The notes under the pieces were generated by a model. It was not told where the DNA came from and made no database searches. It was given only the letters and a program-made list of their open reading frames with translations. This document shows positions 12,666 to 25,700 of a stretch of DNA of 64,000 bases, one piece after another. Source of the stretch: Neospora caninum Liverpool (taxonomy: Eukaryota > Apicomplexa > Conoidasida > Eucoccidiorida > Sarcocystidae); the NCBI RefSeq assembly GCF_000208865.1, contig NC_018395.1, positions 1,581,920 through 1,645,919 of the forward strand. The letters run 5' to 3'. The position numbers and the translations under genes were made by a program. Positions within the stretch are counted from its first letter, which is position 1, and each line of letters starts with the position of its first letter.

Positions 12666-15600
12666 GGCGGATCTTTATCCTGAGGGGGAGCTCGTGGACC
12701 TCGCTGAAAACGGGGCCGCGAAACCGGAAAAAGCTGTGCGCGTCTGTGGCGGCGACCTAGCGACTGCTCTGCACGAATTGCATCTCTTTCCGCGCTCTTT
12801 CGCTCGGCGACGGACGTGCATGCAGAGAAATGGAACTCACACGGATGCAGAGACTGATTCAGACTCGTTCTTTGTCTAAAGCCAGCCTCCGAACAGAGAG
12901 AGAGGCGCCGCGGACTGGGCTCGGGAAATGTGTGCGCAGACGGTGGCTGAGAATCGAAGACCGCGACTGCGAGTCGAGGAGAGCAGTCCTATCTGTTTGC
13001 TTCGCCCTCTCTCTTCTTCCTCTCCTCACAGCACAGATATTTGCACAAGAGGAGGCAGAGCTTGAAGACGGAAAGGGAAAATGTGTGCTTGCGCCTCATT
13101 TCTCTTCTCCTGCGCATGTTGTCCGGGCAGTGGGGAGCGTCGCTCTTCGCGTCTTTCCACGTTTTTCGTCTCTCTCCCTTCTTTTGTCGCGCTCGCGTCT
13201 TCTGATGCGGGAGGCACGGGCCGAAACTGGCCCCCTCCAGGCTCGTTTCTCCCACCCGTGTGCGACTGTCTCGCCCCGTCTTTTCGCCTCTCGGCTCGGC
13301 GTGGCGTTGGTCCACCGTGTTTTTCCCGGTGGCGTCTTCGTCTGCGGAGGCTCTTCGCCCACGCTTCTCCAGCAGGTGATTTCCGCGCGTCGGTCGCTTC
13401 GGGCAACCCGGCACAACCGGCGCTGAAGACCCCGGTTGTCTTCTCTCTGTCGTCCGTCTCCGTCGCTCGCCTCGTTCTCTCCGCTCCGTTTTATTCCGAG
13501 AGAGTGTCTCTCTGTCTTCCTCCCGGGCGCAGCCGGCGGAGATCGGTCCCGGCCCTCTCTTTCGCGGCGGGAATCCCCCGCTTTCGACTTCGAGGGGCGC
13601 GAAAAAGCGAAGTTTGCTCGCGGCTTCGGCGAGCAGGCGAGGCGAAATCGCCGGCGCGGGAAAAGAAAACTGCGGGGGAGAGTCGCGGGAACCCGCAGAA
13701 GAGAGACGGAAGAGACGGGATCTGCCCCGCGGTCGTGCACCGCACACGCGTGGCTGTACGAGAAGGGGAGCGGAGTCGAGACACAAGGCAGAAAGGAGCC
13801 AGAAAGACGAACGCGGGAGAAAGAAACGGTCGAAAAGCTAGTGCCGCGAGTCCGCGCGAGAGACACGGAAAACCGGGGGGAGACCGCTGCTAAACACAGC
13901 GCCGCTCTCCAGCAGCTGGCTGCGGCCGACAAAAAGGAAAAGCGCAAGAAGGGTGCGAGCGAGACAAGGAGGCGAAAACTCTCGACACGCCGATACGCCG
14001 GCGTAGGCGACGCAGAGAGAGACGAAAACGCACAGATCGAACCGGCGTCGGCGAGGCAGTCTCGACTCGCGCTCTCTGCCAAGCTTGGCAGCGTTTACAG
14101 TGTAGCGGTCTCCTTTTGCGCGTCTCTTGTGCAGCGCCTTTTCCCCGACATACGCAAGCGCTCATTTCCGCGGAAAGACACAGGTGTTTTTTCGAAGCGG
14201 GCCTGGATTTGGAACGGACAGTCCATCGCATGCTCTCTCCACCGCCCGCGCGTTTCTTTCGCTCTCGCCTGCGGTGGAGAGGCCGGCTTTTCGAAGTCCG
14301 CTAAAAAACGCGGCCTTTCAGACAGAGTTTCTCGTGTCAGGTCGGAGCCTCGGCGGCGCCTTGCGAAAGAACTGTCCTCTCTTGAGGCGCCTCTCTGCAC
14401 TCCCTGCAAAAAACCGGCCTTGCGACGGCCTGTCGGAACGACAGACAGGTTGGCTGCGCCATCGACCGCACACTCTCTGCCGCTCCCAGGATGTACGCAC
14501 TTGCACGCAAATGTAGAGGAATGCACGTCTCTGCAATGGAAGGGCGCAAACGCATCGCCGTTGATAGGTGTGTAGACAGACGTGTTTCTGGACGGAGTCT
14601 CCTAGAGACCCGCAGGGGCATGTGCGGAGACAGGTCGGCGCGCGGGCTGACTCCCAGAGAGACGACCGGCGATTTCTCGGCCGAACTCTTGAAGATAAAA
14701 CAGATACTTTCTCAACCAAGCTCCTGCTTTTTCGAAGGCTCTCGGAGCAGCCTCGCCTCGTGCGACGTTGCTGATTCGCGGCTCCAGCGTACCGGTCCCC
14801 CGTTCCCGGCCTCTCGTCGGTCTCAGTTATTGGCTAGCTGCCCCGTGAACAGTCCGGAAGAGTGACGAGGTCGGCTACACGCTGCCAGGATTCGAGATGA
14901 GCTCGGGGGGTGGCTCTCACCTTTTCTCCAAGACTCCCCTGAAGGGTTTTCTCGTTCGTTGCTTTGTCAAAGCCTCGGCCAAACGTGCCGAAGCTTAGAT
15001 TCTTCTCGTCAAGGACTCCCACTTAGAGAGCGCCTCACAACCGGGATCACATGCACACTTCGTACAGTTCCTTCGGGAACTAACGATCTAGATACATATA
15101 TATGTATAACACATGATGTCGTCTCCTCCTCCCTCACGCAGACCTGTCGTTCGTGGCATGCGCGAATTCTGCGGCCTCGAGGCGAAGGGGCCAATCCCCG
15201 TTCTCCCCGGCTACGTCAGCAGTCGTAACGTGTGCACATACTCTCCCCTCGAACCTCGCAAAGACGAGCCTGTGTGTTTTTAAGGCGGCCTGCGAAGCAC
15301 CGGCGCTGGGGAGCATCGTGGTCGCCTTAAAAAACGAGTCACATGCCCCCGGTCTCACGCATTTTTAAACAAGATGGCGGAGCGGGAAATGGGGCTATAT
15401 GCCTTGCTCTTTTTCGGAAGCGGGCCCCCACTTACGCCTGTCTTATCGGCAGGGAGGGTGTACGCAGTAGAAGGAAAAAGTGGAGCATCACTTGAGAGAC
15501 GTAAGCTAGCGGTGAACTTTCGTCTGACTGAGTTAAAGACAAGTTGGGGAAGAACTTCGCCGCCGCTTCGTGAGAAAAACGCCAGAAGCAATGGGGTGGT

Positions 15601-16789
15601 CCCCTAGCGCCAGGGAGTCAATGCCTGACCACGAGAAAGAAAGCAGGTGCGTAGAGCCGTGCTTCCGTGGTACCGCAGAGAAAGTCTTGCTGCTACGAGG
15701 CGCGGCCATGGGAGAAAAATGCAAACGTGGTGTATCCGGCAACTCAGCAGACAAAGACGTGGTCCTGAAGCGAGCGAGAAGTGAAATGTTTCTCTGGAAT
15801 CTGGGGAGTGAAGTGTTGCGGCTGCATGAAGCAGTCTCGCCGTTTGCCTCCATTCCCGCTCGAGAGCCCCCGCCCGTTCAATCCGAGGCGCCTCCAGTGT
15901 GACCAGGGATGTGACCAAGACACGCGAAAATGTTTGCATGCCCTGAGGACAACGCGGTCTTCCATCTGGCGGACCGATCGAATCCAGAGAGTCTCTGACC
16001 ACCCCCCACGTTTGAGAGACACGGAAACCGCACGACGTGAGAGAATCCCCAGCCGCGACTAGAGCTGCACGTGGCACCAACGGCCCATAGCGTTCTCCGT
16101 TCGTTTTAAAGTGCGTTGAGTCTAACAGGACTTGCGGGGCAACGTAGTGAGCCAGACGGCCCTTAAACCACTGAGAGTGCCCGGCACAGTCTTGGATGCT
16201 CGCGTCGAATCTCCCTCCTCCGTGAGGCTGGAGCCTCCCGAGACACTGGACGCTGATCAGAGACCTGTCATGAATCACCTTGTCCACATACACAAAAAAG
16301 ATGGAAATAGAGATGCGCATTTTCATATTTGCTCGCGTGCATCTCTCTTCTGCACACATACATGCAGGTAGACCTCCACCTCGAATCCGCTGTTCGGCTG
16401 CTCGCCTCAGTGCATCTACATCCTTCCTGCCGTTTGTATTCCCAACCCTTTCACCCGAGTATTTCCTTTCTGTCTTCGGACACGCATAGAGGCCTTCATG
16501 GAAGGGCTGATCTGCCCCTGAGCTTCCTCACTTGCACCTTTTCTTTTTGTGTGTCTTTCAACTTGAGACGATCCCCTGCCTTCTGTGTTGCACACCATGC
16601 GGTTTTTTCCCGTCCTCGCTTCGCATCGCACCTCGCGCTTCCTCTTGTCTTTTTGCGCTGTGCCTTTTTTCCATTTGGTCCTTTTCTTCCATTTGCAGCT
16701 TCGTTCCTTGTGGTCACCCTGTCGGACGGACACGCTGCCTCGTCCTCCCTTTTCTCCCGGACGGCTGCCCAGATGTCTCTTTGTCTCTT
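12666..16789. other. Region between two minus-strand genes; no gene recognised
   Basis: It should hold the promoter and 5' untranslated region of the RCC1-like gene on its left and the 3' untranslated region of the micro-exon gene on its right. Between 13.0 and 14.6 kb both strands have long overlapping open frames (13436-14575 plus, 13096-14082 minus) of Arg/Ser-rich, low-complexity character. Between 15.4 and 16.4 kb there are smaller frames on both strands. None has a domain or a consistent exon structure that I can defend. A hairpin at 15276-15335 is listed separately. Confidence 0.5.
15276..15335. repeat. Imperfect inverted repeat, about 15-bp arms
   Basis: The left arm GTTTTTAAGGCGGCC (15276-15290) pairs with 15320-15335, whose reverse complement is GTTTTTTAAGGCGACC: one mismatch and one extra T, around a loop of about 29 nt. 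It lies about 1.5 kb beyond the stop codon of the downstream minus-strand gene. It could be a transcript-end hairpin or the remnant of a small inverted-repeat element. Confidence 0.7.
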
Positions 16790-17164
16790 CTACATTGCCT
16801 TTTCGCCGACCTTGACGGGTTCTGCCTCGCTCGGGGCTTTTTCGGGAGCCTCTTCTTTAGCTTGGTCCATTTCAGCTGGGTCTACAACTTCCAGGGTCGG
16901 TCTCTTCTTTATGAATCTTCCTCTCTTGTCAAACAGAAAAGGGTAGTTTTTATTATACTTCACATCGACGATGACACCGTCGTCATCCTGTTTTTGCAAA
17001 GGTTTCCGCTTCAAAACTGCATCTCTACTATTTTCACGGACCACCAGCCAAATGCTAGCCGCCATGGCTGCGAGTATAGCAGCACAGAAGACAATCACCG
17101 TTCCGCGGGTCACCATGTCGCGGCGGGATTGACGGGTGGCCTCATCCTCTCCCTGCTGCACTTG
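16790..17164 (-). other. Last exon of the micro-exon gene, transmembrane segment and tail
   Basis: 124 codons plus stop. It begins QVQQGEDEATRQ, has one hydrophobic helix of about 20 residues (VIVFCAAILAAMAASIWLVV) after a basic stretch, then a charged tail rich in Lys, Asp, Glu and Pro. The frame continues upstream to 17233 and looks like a signal peptide. However, it has no ATG (it opens at GTG), and the sequence TTTCCTTCTGTCACCAG before codon 1 is a typical pyrimidine tract plus acceptor, so I end the exon at 17164. Confidence 0.7.
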
Positions 17165-19711
17165 CTGGTGACAGAAGGAAAGACAAGAACAAAAAAGGAG
17201 AACCAAAATTAGAAACGTCGGCCACGTAGACACACATCGCGCGGTAGGGATTTATTTTCGCAGAGATACGCACCTGTAACTACATCTATTTATATCGAGA
17301 GAGATGAATGTGCCTTACAGCTATTCGGATGTCTACTTCTATTGTTGGGTCTACGGCGATGTGAATCCTCATGTAGGGACAGTGAAACGCGAGGTCGTGG
17401 GGAGAAAGGCAAAGAAGAGAGAAAACGACGTCGAGAGCAGGGTATACAGGTCGTCAACAGAGCATGTTTGTATTTCGGGATGGAAACGGAGTGGAGACAG
17501 GCAAGCAAAGTGCACTTTCTCGACCTCTAGAGACGCATATTTGCGGAGCGGTAGATTCTTTGGCAGGGGCGATGCTCCTGAGATCGAGAATGAAGAGTCG
17601 GACAAAGATGGTTCCTTGTGGGAAGTCGTAAGGCAGATGGGAAGGGCGAGAGTGCTGTCTACACATTCTAATGGAGACGCGGGCAAGCGGAACTACCTTC
17701 ACGCTTAGACAAACTGGTAGACCCGAGGATTCAGATAGGGGGAAACGGGAGTCCAGAGAGGCAGCCGATGCCAAAGGCAGGTCCAGGCCACACGACGGCG
17801 AGCCGTTTTCCTTTTCATAGCCGAGGCATGGGACTTACCATCTGAAGAACCAGGACAATTAGCACAAAGAGAGGCGTGTGAGATGAGACACCAGAAACAC
17901 AATGGAAGCGCCTTTGTTCATTCCAACTTGCATAGAGAGACATATCAGTATAGGTAGACCATTAGGTGAAGAGAAAGGCAACGAGGCACAGAAACACATA
18001 GGGGTAGGTGGGTTGACAACATTATAGATTGATTCAGGCATGGAATAATCCAATTACAGTTGCTTCTGAACCTTGGCCTGAGCATAGCAATTTCCTCGGA
18101 GCAAAGTCGCATTCACTTCGTACTACCCCCGCTAATTTCCAGGTTTTCGGCAGCGTGGAACCAGCCGCTGCCGCGCGGTTCACGCACACGTATAGGTGTG
18201 TTCCCACACAATTTTCCAGGCGCGGGAGAAAAAACACGCATACATGTAGGTTGGCGCAGGCGTACACAGGGAGGATGTCTTTGGGTTTCGATGGATGTAA
18301 AACGCGTAGGCCTGTCTCGCCGTCTGGAGTCCTTCGGAAACGGAACGAGACCAGAAAGCGAGAACTAGGCATGCCAAGAGAGTGAAGAGAATCTTACGGA
18401 CTGGGGGGGGGGGCGTGCAAAAAGAGACAAACGATGGATAAGTACAGACAAGCCGACCTCGACAACGCATTTCTCGGAGAGTACCCTCCACAGCCACAGC
18501 TGACCCCGTGAGCCGCGACTGCCACGTCGGAAGTGCCCAAGCTTGTGTTTACCGGCGGAAGGGTGTCTCTCTCTCTTGCTTCTCCCTACCCCAGTTATTT
18601 TCTCTGTGTGCGCCCTGTGTCTGTGGTGTCTTTCTTCTTCCCTGCCGGCTGTGTGCTCTTACGCGCTGGACCAACACGGCGAATCACCAAATATCAATTT
18701 GCCTCAAGGTGAAACCCACAGGTATAGCTTTTTACCAGTGGCTGCCTGGCATTCCTCCAAGTCGAGGGCGTCGCTTGGAGGCGTCTCGGGGGTCTCCTCT
18801 GCTCTCCCTTCGCCTCCTCGTTTTTTCTCAGTCATGCAGAAAGTATAAACTTGGAGCGACGTATGAAGTGCCGATGCAAATACGTCATACAACCCCCCCC
18901 CATATGAATATATATTATATGTACGTGTGTGAATAAATGCATCTATGTACACGTGTATTTGCGGCTACGCAGAAGGAGGAAGAGGGGTTGGTAGCGAAGG
19001 GAATGGTCACAAAAGTAGAGACACTTTCTTTGGAAGAGAGGGACCGACTCTCGGCGTCACGCCTTGGACCTTCCCGCGGCTTCCTCAGAAAGAAGCATCC
19101 CTTGTCGGGACGAGACGATTGCAGTGTGGAGGAGAGCATGCAAACCACTTCCTTGACGGAATGCGAACCTTGAACGTCTATGTACAAATAGATAGATTAG
19201 ATGTGAGGATTTATACGTTTATTCATATCAATTTATTCAGCATGCATGAGACTAGCAACCAAGAAGCCTTCACTGGACATTTTTTGTGCGTGACTGTCTT
19301 TCTCTCCTGTTCCATCGTCACGTCTTTTTGCAGGCAGGTTGCCGTACGAGCTGAAAGGGAGACGAGGAAATTACGAGGAAGGCACACACTGTCAATACCT
19401 CACTGACGGGGGTGAAAAGTTCGAAAAGGAGAAAGCTACGGAAGATCGGGAACCCTGGGACGGGACAGGGAATTGACATTCCACGCATGCGCAGAGCAGG
19501 CACATACTTTGCAGTGTCCCTCCAAGTTTTTCGTGTTCTCGACCCTTCTCCGATGAGTATCTTTTTCTGTATGCTGCAGGCGGGGAAAAAGACACCAGAT
19601 GCTCCCAAACGAACTCACAAGCTGAGCAGGTAGGACACCGTCACACAGATCTAGGCACCTGGGTGTCACACTTTCTCTCGCGAATCAAGACCCAATTCCA
19701 GCTGCGACTAA

Positions 19712-19742
<31 letters not shown>

Positions 19743-22700
19743 GGATAGATGGCTACTGCAGGCACCTATGGTGTGGCTTTTCCTGGTGCGGGAAATGGCT
19801 TTTTTTATGCATGGCACAACTAAGTCCCTACAGAGACACATATGGAAATGAAGAGGCTCGCTGGTGGCTGAACAAGGAGTGTATGCTCGCCCGTATCTCC
19901 ACGCAGCAGAGGTACGAGGAAGCACAGTGAGAGGCAGTGTCGCCTCGTGCATGCACAACTAGGAGCACGCGCGTTCATACTTGGGTGTTGCATTTACGTG
20001 CAAGGATGTGTCGACGTCCGTACACAAAAATCAGAGGTAGACGTGTATTTACAGCCGACCAAAACTCGGGCTGCTTAGTTCCATACGAAAGCGTGTTCTA
20101 CTGCTAGAGGAGCCGAGGCCATACTTCCTGAGGCGCAGCATAAAATGAGAGACGGGAATCCTGAGGTGCCGAGACGCATTTCGTAGTATCTGTGTGTGTG
20201 TGTGTGTGGAAGTGACCGTAAATAACGCTGTATATTTCCAGGGCACGGATCACGTCAAGCTACACGGACGCAGTAGCCGCACCGAGCGACGACTTGTCGT
20301 CCCCTTTTCTCCAGGTGAATCTCCAGCAGGCTTTTGCCGCGATAATCTGAGTACTGAATCGAATCCAGTCTCCACTCCTTCTGCCTCGTGGTCTCTTGTT
20401 CCCACTGTCCGAGAAGGAACTGCCTTACCTCCTGGGAGAAATGTGGACGGCGTTCGAGAAAGCCCTAACACTTCGTCTTTACGTTTTACTCATTGTTTTC
20501 ATCTAGGTCGACTTTCTACCACGACGGGGCCTTCCTCAGAGAGCCGACGCTGGCTTCTCTTCACTCTCGGGGCGTGCCTTTCTTTCTCTTTCGGTGCGGC
20601 GTTTGTCCACGAGAGTATACACACACAGCCCCGTGTAGCTAGCTCACGCTTGAATCCCGAGCGTTGCGCACCGGAGAGCAAATGCGACATGCAGGGAAAA
20701 AGGAGGAAACTTGTGAGACAGAATGCACGCATATCTTTTGCTTGTAATTCGAGCACGCCTCGTCCTTCTTGTATCCTTTCTCCGGTTTGCGAAGCTCGCT
20801 ACGACTCGAACAGGAGCGGGTGTCTATCCCCACGGACACAGGAAGTCAAGAACTCGCGGGGGGGGGGGGAGGCCAAGAACGCTTCATCATTCGAACGCTA
20901 TTGAAAACCCTTCCTCACTCTTCCTTCCAGATCGTCTCTGATACCAGCAACGTACTCGCTGGGGAACGGAATATCCACGCACAGCTCCGGAGGCGCAAGT
21001 CACAGAACAAGGAAAGCCATCTCTTTTGTTCCTTCGTTCTTCACGGAACAAATCGAGGAAGGCGCATCGCTTCCCAAGAAATGACGAAAACCACTATGCG
21101 ATAAAAACAGGCGAGAGAATGCAAACCATAGGCTGTGCAGGAAAGCTGGAAGGTGCAAGTTTATGTTTTTCTGCGACAGCGAGAGAGTCAGATTGCCGAA
21201 GTCTTACCATCTAGAGGGAGACACCACACGCCAGCCGCGAACGAAACGCGCAACGATGGGAGGGAGAAGGACACGCTTCCAAAAAGTTAGGCAGAAAGGC
21301 AAGAACATATGGAAAAGAGCAGGGGGCGAAGTTGAGGCAGGAAACGCATCCCGCGAGATATTTTCAAGGCAAAGGAGCAACCAAAAACAACGTAGGAGGC
21401 GAAAAGAAAGGGACAGTCAAGTGAAGGGGCCTTAGGTTCAACAGCGAACGCAGAGAAAGTGCGGTGATCCCATTCGCTCTTGTTCACCCTTCTCTTTTCA
21501 GCTGGCTGACTGTCCAGAGAGGTATCGGCCTCTCTGTCCAGTCACATATCCTGTCAGCGCCCAACTTACGCGCTTCACCCCAGAACGGAAACAGTGCCGA
21601 TTTCTAATTAATCGACGCACACAAAATGAGGCTCCACAAGAACGACAGAGCAGTGCACGGTTGGACTGTGTCGCACATCTGGAACCGCTGACGATCTCCA
21701 CCTCGCAGTTGGTGCCTACGACCGGGTTTTCGTCCCTACCGGACTCCTTATTCCTCATCCCAGCCCTGGTGTTCGCCCTCAGTCCTTTTCACGGGGGTTC
21801 GCACTTTCTTTGCTTTTTCTGCTTCGTTGCGTGTCTGCATCCCTGCTCAAAGGTGTGCTCGATATCCCGCCCTTCCTTACTGCCTGATCAAAACGCAAGA
21901 GACTCCTGGGGACGGTCGCCTCGACTCTTCAGTCCGACCAGCATGGCCGGCCTCAAAAATGGGCGAGAGCACAAGACGGCACAGACGAAGGGTCGGAAAA
22001 GAAAACGGAAACGCATCCGGCAGAGCCCGACAACGGAGGGATGTGTGACAGAAAGTGATAAGGAACACGACGAAACGCTTAAACGGTAAGGCCACCGAAG
22101 CGCGTGCGCGGAGGACGCGGCACTGCTTCGCCTCTCGACTATCTAGGAACCGGGAGTTTACATACACCTCATACGGAGTCGTTCTGCAGAATTAAAGTGT
22201 GCATATATACATATATACGCATACGCACATGAACATATATATATATATATATACGAATATATATATATATATATTGCAAATATGTATTTATGAAGAGAAT
22301 TACGTCTCGCAGCAACCTTTGAAGAGACCTCGTTAGCAAGGTGCGGAGCCAAAAGCAGAAGGACCACGGGAGATTTCATCCCAGTTCCTGCGATCTGCTG
22401 GTCCTTACTTTCTGAAACACCAAGGTTAAAAAGACGACCGCTAGGGGGCCGGAGAGTGTCGACAGGTGCGAGAAACCCACCGTGCGTGACGTGACTCACC
22501 GCACAACAAGGGCGTCAATATACTAGCGCCTGGGTAGGGGCATGTGGGGGGTTGGACACTCAGGGATCTTGTCTGTCTGTGTCATTCTATCGAATCGAGC
22601 GACACCAACGCCCTCTACAACATGTCCCTGGAGACATTTGTACCTGCGTGTACCTAGACATTCGCATGAGCAGAGCGCATGCGTTCGGTGGTGCCTTCGT

Positions 22701-25700
22701 CTCTGTTTAGAGAAAAACGGCTGTTTCGATCTTGAGTCCAGGAGTTGCTAGGGTGCGCCCGCGGGTAGGCTCGTCACAGAGGCAGGAAGCCAAGAGCTCC
22801 GGAGGCTGGCAAAGCGTTACTGCGTTATTTGCCTCGCGAAAAAAAGGGCGGGAACGGTCTAGCTCACGTTCCCGTCATCCGTTATCACGTACGATCTCAT
22901 TCTGCAGGAGAGAGGCCGCGAAGGCGCGAGCACAGGACACGCGCCAATGAGGCACAACACGCCTCCGTAGCTTACGAGCACACACCCTTATGTGCGTAGG
23001 GGCATGAGGGCTGTTATGCTTTTATATATAGGTATACGAGCATTTCCGAGATGAGGTACGTGTGTCTAGGCGGATGGATCTATGGGTGTATACTCGGCGT
23101 TCGGCCCTGACAAATTGCTGCGTAAAGTAAAAGTGGGTGGGCGCTTTCGCAGCGCTGTGGACGCAAAGACAGTGTACGTCTCTGTGCATCAGCAGGCTAC
23201 TGGGTAGCGAGGTACAAAGAGCCTGGTTGACTGATCGTAGATGCAGAGGAGGCTGCAGGGGGCGTGAACGGCGGAGGCGAGCAGGGGTGCGCCGCTGGGG
23301 GTGTTCTCAAAGTGGCGAGCCCAGGATCGCTTGCGGCGTGCAGTCGCATGCTGTGGGAAAGTTTCGCAGGTTCCTACAAAGGAGCGGTGCTCCCACAGGA
23401 AAGGGACCAGGAAAAGAAAACAGGAGGGAACGGAGAGAACGCCGGAAGCGACAATCCGCAACAAGAGAGAAGCCTCAAAGTCTCTGGCTCGAGTCTTACG
23501 ACCTGTAAATGCGAGGAAGGCGAAAGAGGGAAAGAGAGAGGGTGGAGCGCAGCAGAGAGAGAATCACTTGTCTTCTGGGCTTCAAAACAGAAGAAACGGC
23601 GAGAGGGTGTAAAGGCGACATTCCAAGACCGCGTGGTGACTACGCAAAGTGGAGACTGGAAGCCAGGCAGGAAGAGGAGCGAAAGCGGGGCAGTTTCCAG
23701 GACGCCGTGAAGAGCAACTGTCGGAAGGGCCTTTCTATCCCCGGTGGAAATTTCGACAGTTCTTACGCTATCGGTTTGAACGCCCGCTGTCTCTTTCATC
23801 CAGTCACTGCAGAAGGCTATTAGTTGAGTTGCATGAGCGTAACTCCTTGCCCAACTATACAAGGAGACTCTCTTCGTCTTTCTTGATTGGCAAGGATATC
23901 CGCGTGTACTCTGGGGTTCGCGTGTGGGAGATTCCCTCGCGCATGGAGACAGCACCACGTCCTGGGCACCGCACACCCACTGTGGATGCAGGTCTGCACT
24001 GTGTGCCGACAGAGCGGCCTCACGGCCTATCATCCACGGATAATTGTATCGATAAGTACATCCTAGCGTTTCTGTCCAGCTGCCAAGACTTTCCTGTCCC
24101 CAGATGGAGATCTTTGAGGCTGCGTCTCAGAGGAGTACCCGAATTCGGCTGCTCAGCTACTGCGGGGAACGCAGAAAACGGCCAAGCCCTACTGCCTCCT
24201 TTACATGGACACACAAAACCGATTTATTCCTCCCTCTCTTCCACCGAAACAGATTCGAAGCAAGGACCCGCCTTGAATCTAAGGACGGCTAAGCGAAACC
24301 CAGACATGCAGGCGTCTCTACGTGGAGTCGTGCGTCTGTGATCGGCGGTGCTCAAGAGACCGAGAGACTGCACTCGTATTTTCGGTGCCTTGGTTTCTGC
24401 GGGCGGTTGATATCTCCCCCGACCGAAAACACGCAAAACAGAGATCCGTACAGCGTCCTGAATCCAGACGAAACGAACAAACAAAACGGGGCTTTCCGGT
24501 TTTGGCACGTGACCCGCCCTGCCGCGAGAGGCCGACTCAGCGAAGAAAGAGAGGGGAAAAGGGGAGGGATAGCAAGGAGGCAGACACAGTCGACGCAGAG
24601 GCCAACGACGGGCAGACCCGCAGTGGCGAAAGAAAGACGCGACACCGAAACGGATCAAAGACACACGCCGCCTGCCGTACGTGGCAGCGATCGGCAGTAT
24701 GCCAGGCCGCACAGAATGAAAAAGAAAAGATCGCTGTGAGCGTATCCAGGTGGAGAAATGCAAGTGTTGAACTTGTGCTACGTTCAGTGTCTGCGTTACC
24801 ACAGGAAAACCTATGTGCGGCTGAGGAGAGCGCAGGAAGGCAGGGTCCTTCTTTTTGGTTGCAGGACAATTGGGCACTGCATGATCTAAGATTTATATTC
24901 GGGTGAGCGACTCTGAACGGCGTGAGAAAGGTAACAATGCGATGTGGCAGGCGTACTTTCTGTGACACGAAAGACAGACGAAGAACCGCAGCACACTCAG
25001 AAGCGTGGTTGTTTGGGCCCACACACACGGGAAAAACCAGCGGAGGCGCGTTAGTACAAGCATTTCCTTTCTTTTCTGGCGATTTTTCGCCCCTTGAATA
25101 AAAGGTTGCTTCTTCAGTTTCTGGGCATCGTTGAATACCCATGTGTACGCCCAGAGGGTCGACCTGTATCGGGAGAAACCTTCTGTGTACGTGTCTGTAG
25201 CTACCCATCGAGCACGGTGTTTTCGGATAGACGACGAGAGCATGAATAGAGAGTCGGTGGATTTGATTGCCTGATAGAGACAGTGTAAATTCAGCGTATC
25301 GTGTGTGACTGTGGAAAGCGCGCAATAGTCAGTTGCAACCCCTTTCCTAGGAACGCTGAATAACGTGGATCAAATGGACCGCCTCGCCCATGTGCGCGGA
25401 AGCACACCGAGCACGTACGAACTGAAAAGACGTGCACGCGTTCCGCGATCAGGTGGGTTGCCCGCAGTCTCGAGGCCCCGATCGGCCTGCAGGCCCCGCC
25501 ACTGTGTGCTCGTGGAAGCGAGCACAAAGTGGCGGGGCGGAGGGAGGGGTGGGAAAGCACTCCCGTAAAGGGCTACGTGTGCAAGCGGTCGCCTAAGACA
25601 GAGGGGAGGGCGTGGGGAACCACGAAACGAATTGCGATACGCGAACGCATGCTAGCTTAGACGGAAAAAACCGCACTTCCTGAAGTATGAGGGCGACACA

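Noticed and set aside
13096..14575. Long open frames on both strands near 13-14.6 kb
   Set aside because: They overlap antiparallel and consist of low-complexity Arg/Ser/Phe-rich sequence; GC-rich untranslated DNA is the simpler reading.
15604..16359. A 251-codon minus-strand gene
   Set aside because: ATG start and fair length, but no domain, plus-strand frames also open, and it lies in the likely 3' region of the upstream gene. Could be revisited with transcripts.
16790..17233. A 147-residue small secreted protein with an N-terminal signal peptide
   Set aside because: The frame opens at GTG, not ATG, and the supposed signal peptide is the translation of a pyrimidine tract ending in CACCAG. 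The real exon most likely begins at 17164.
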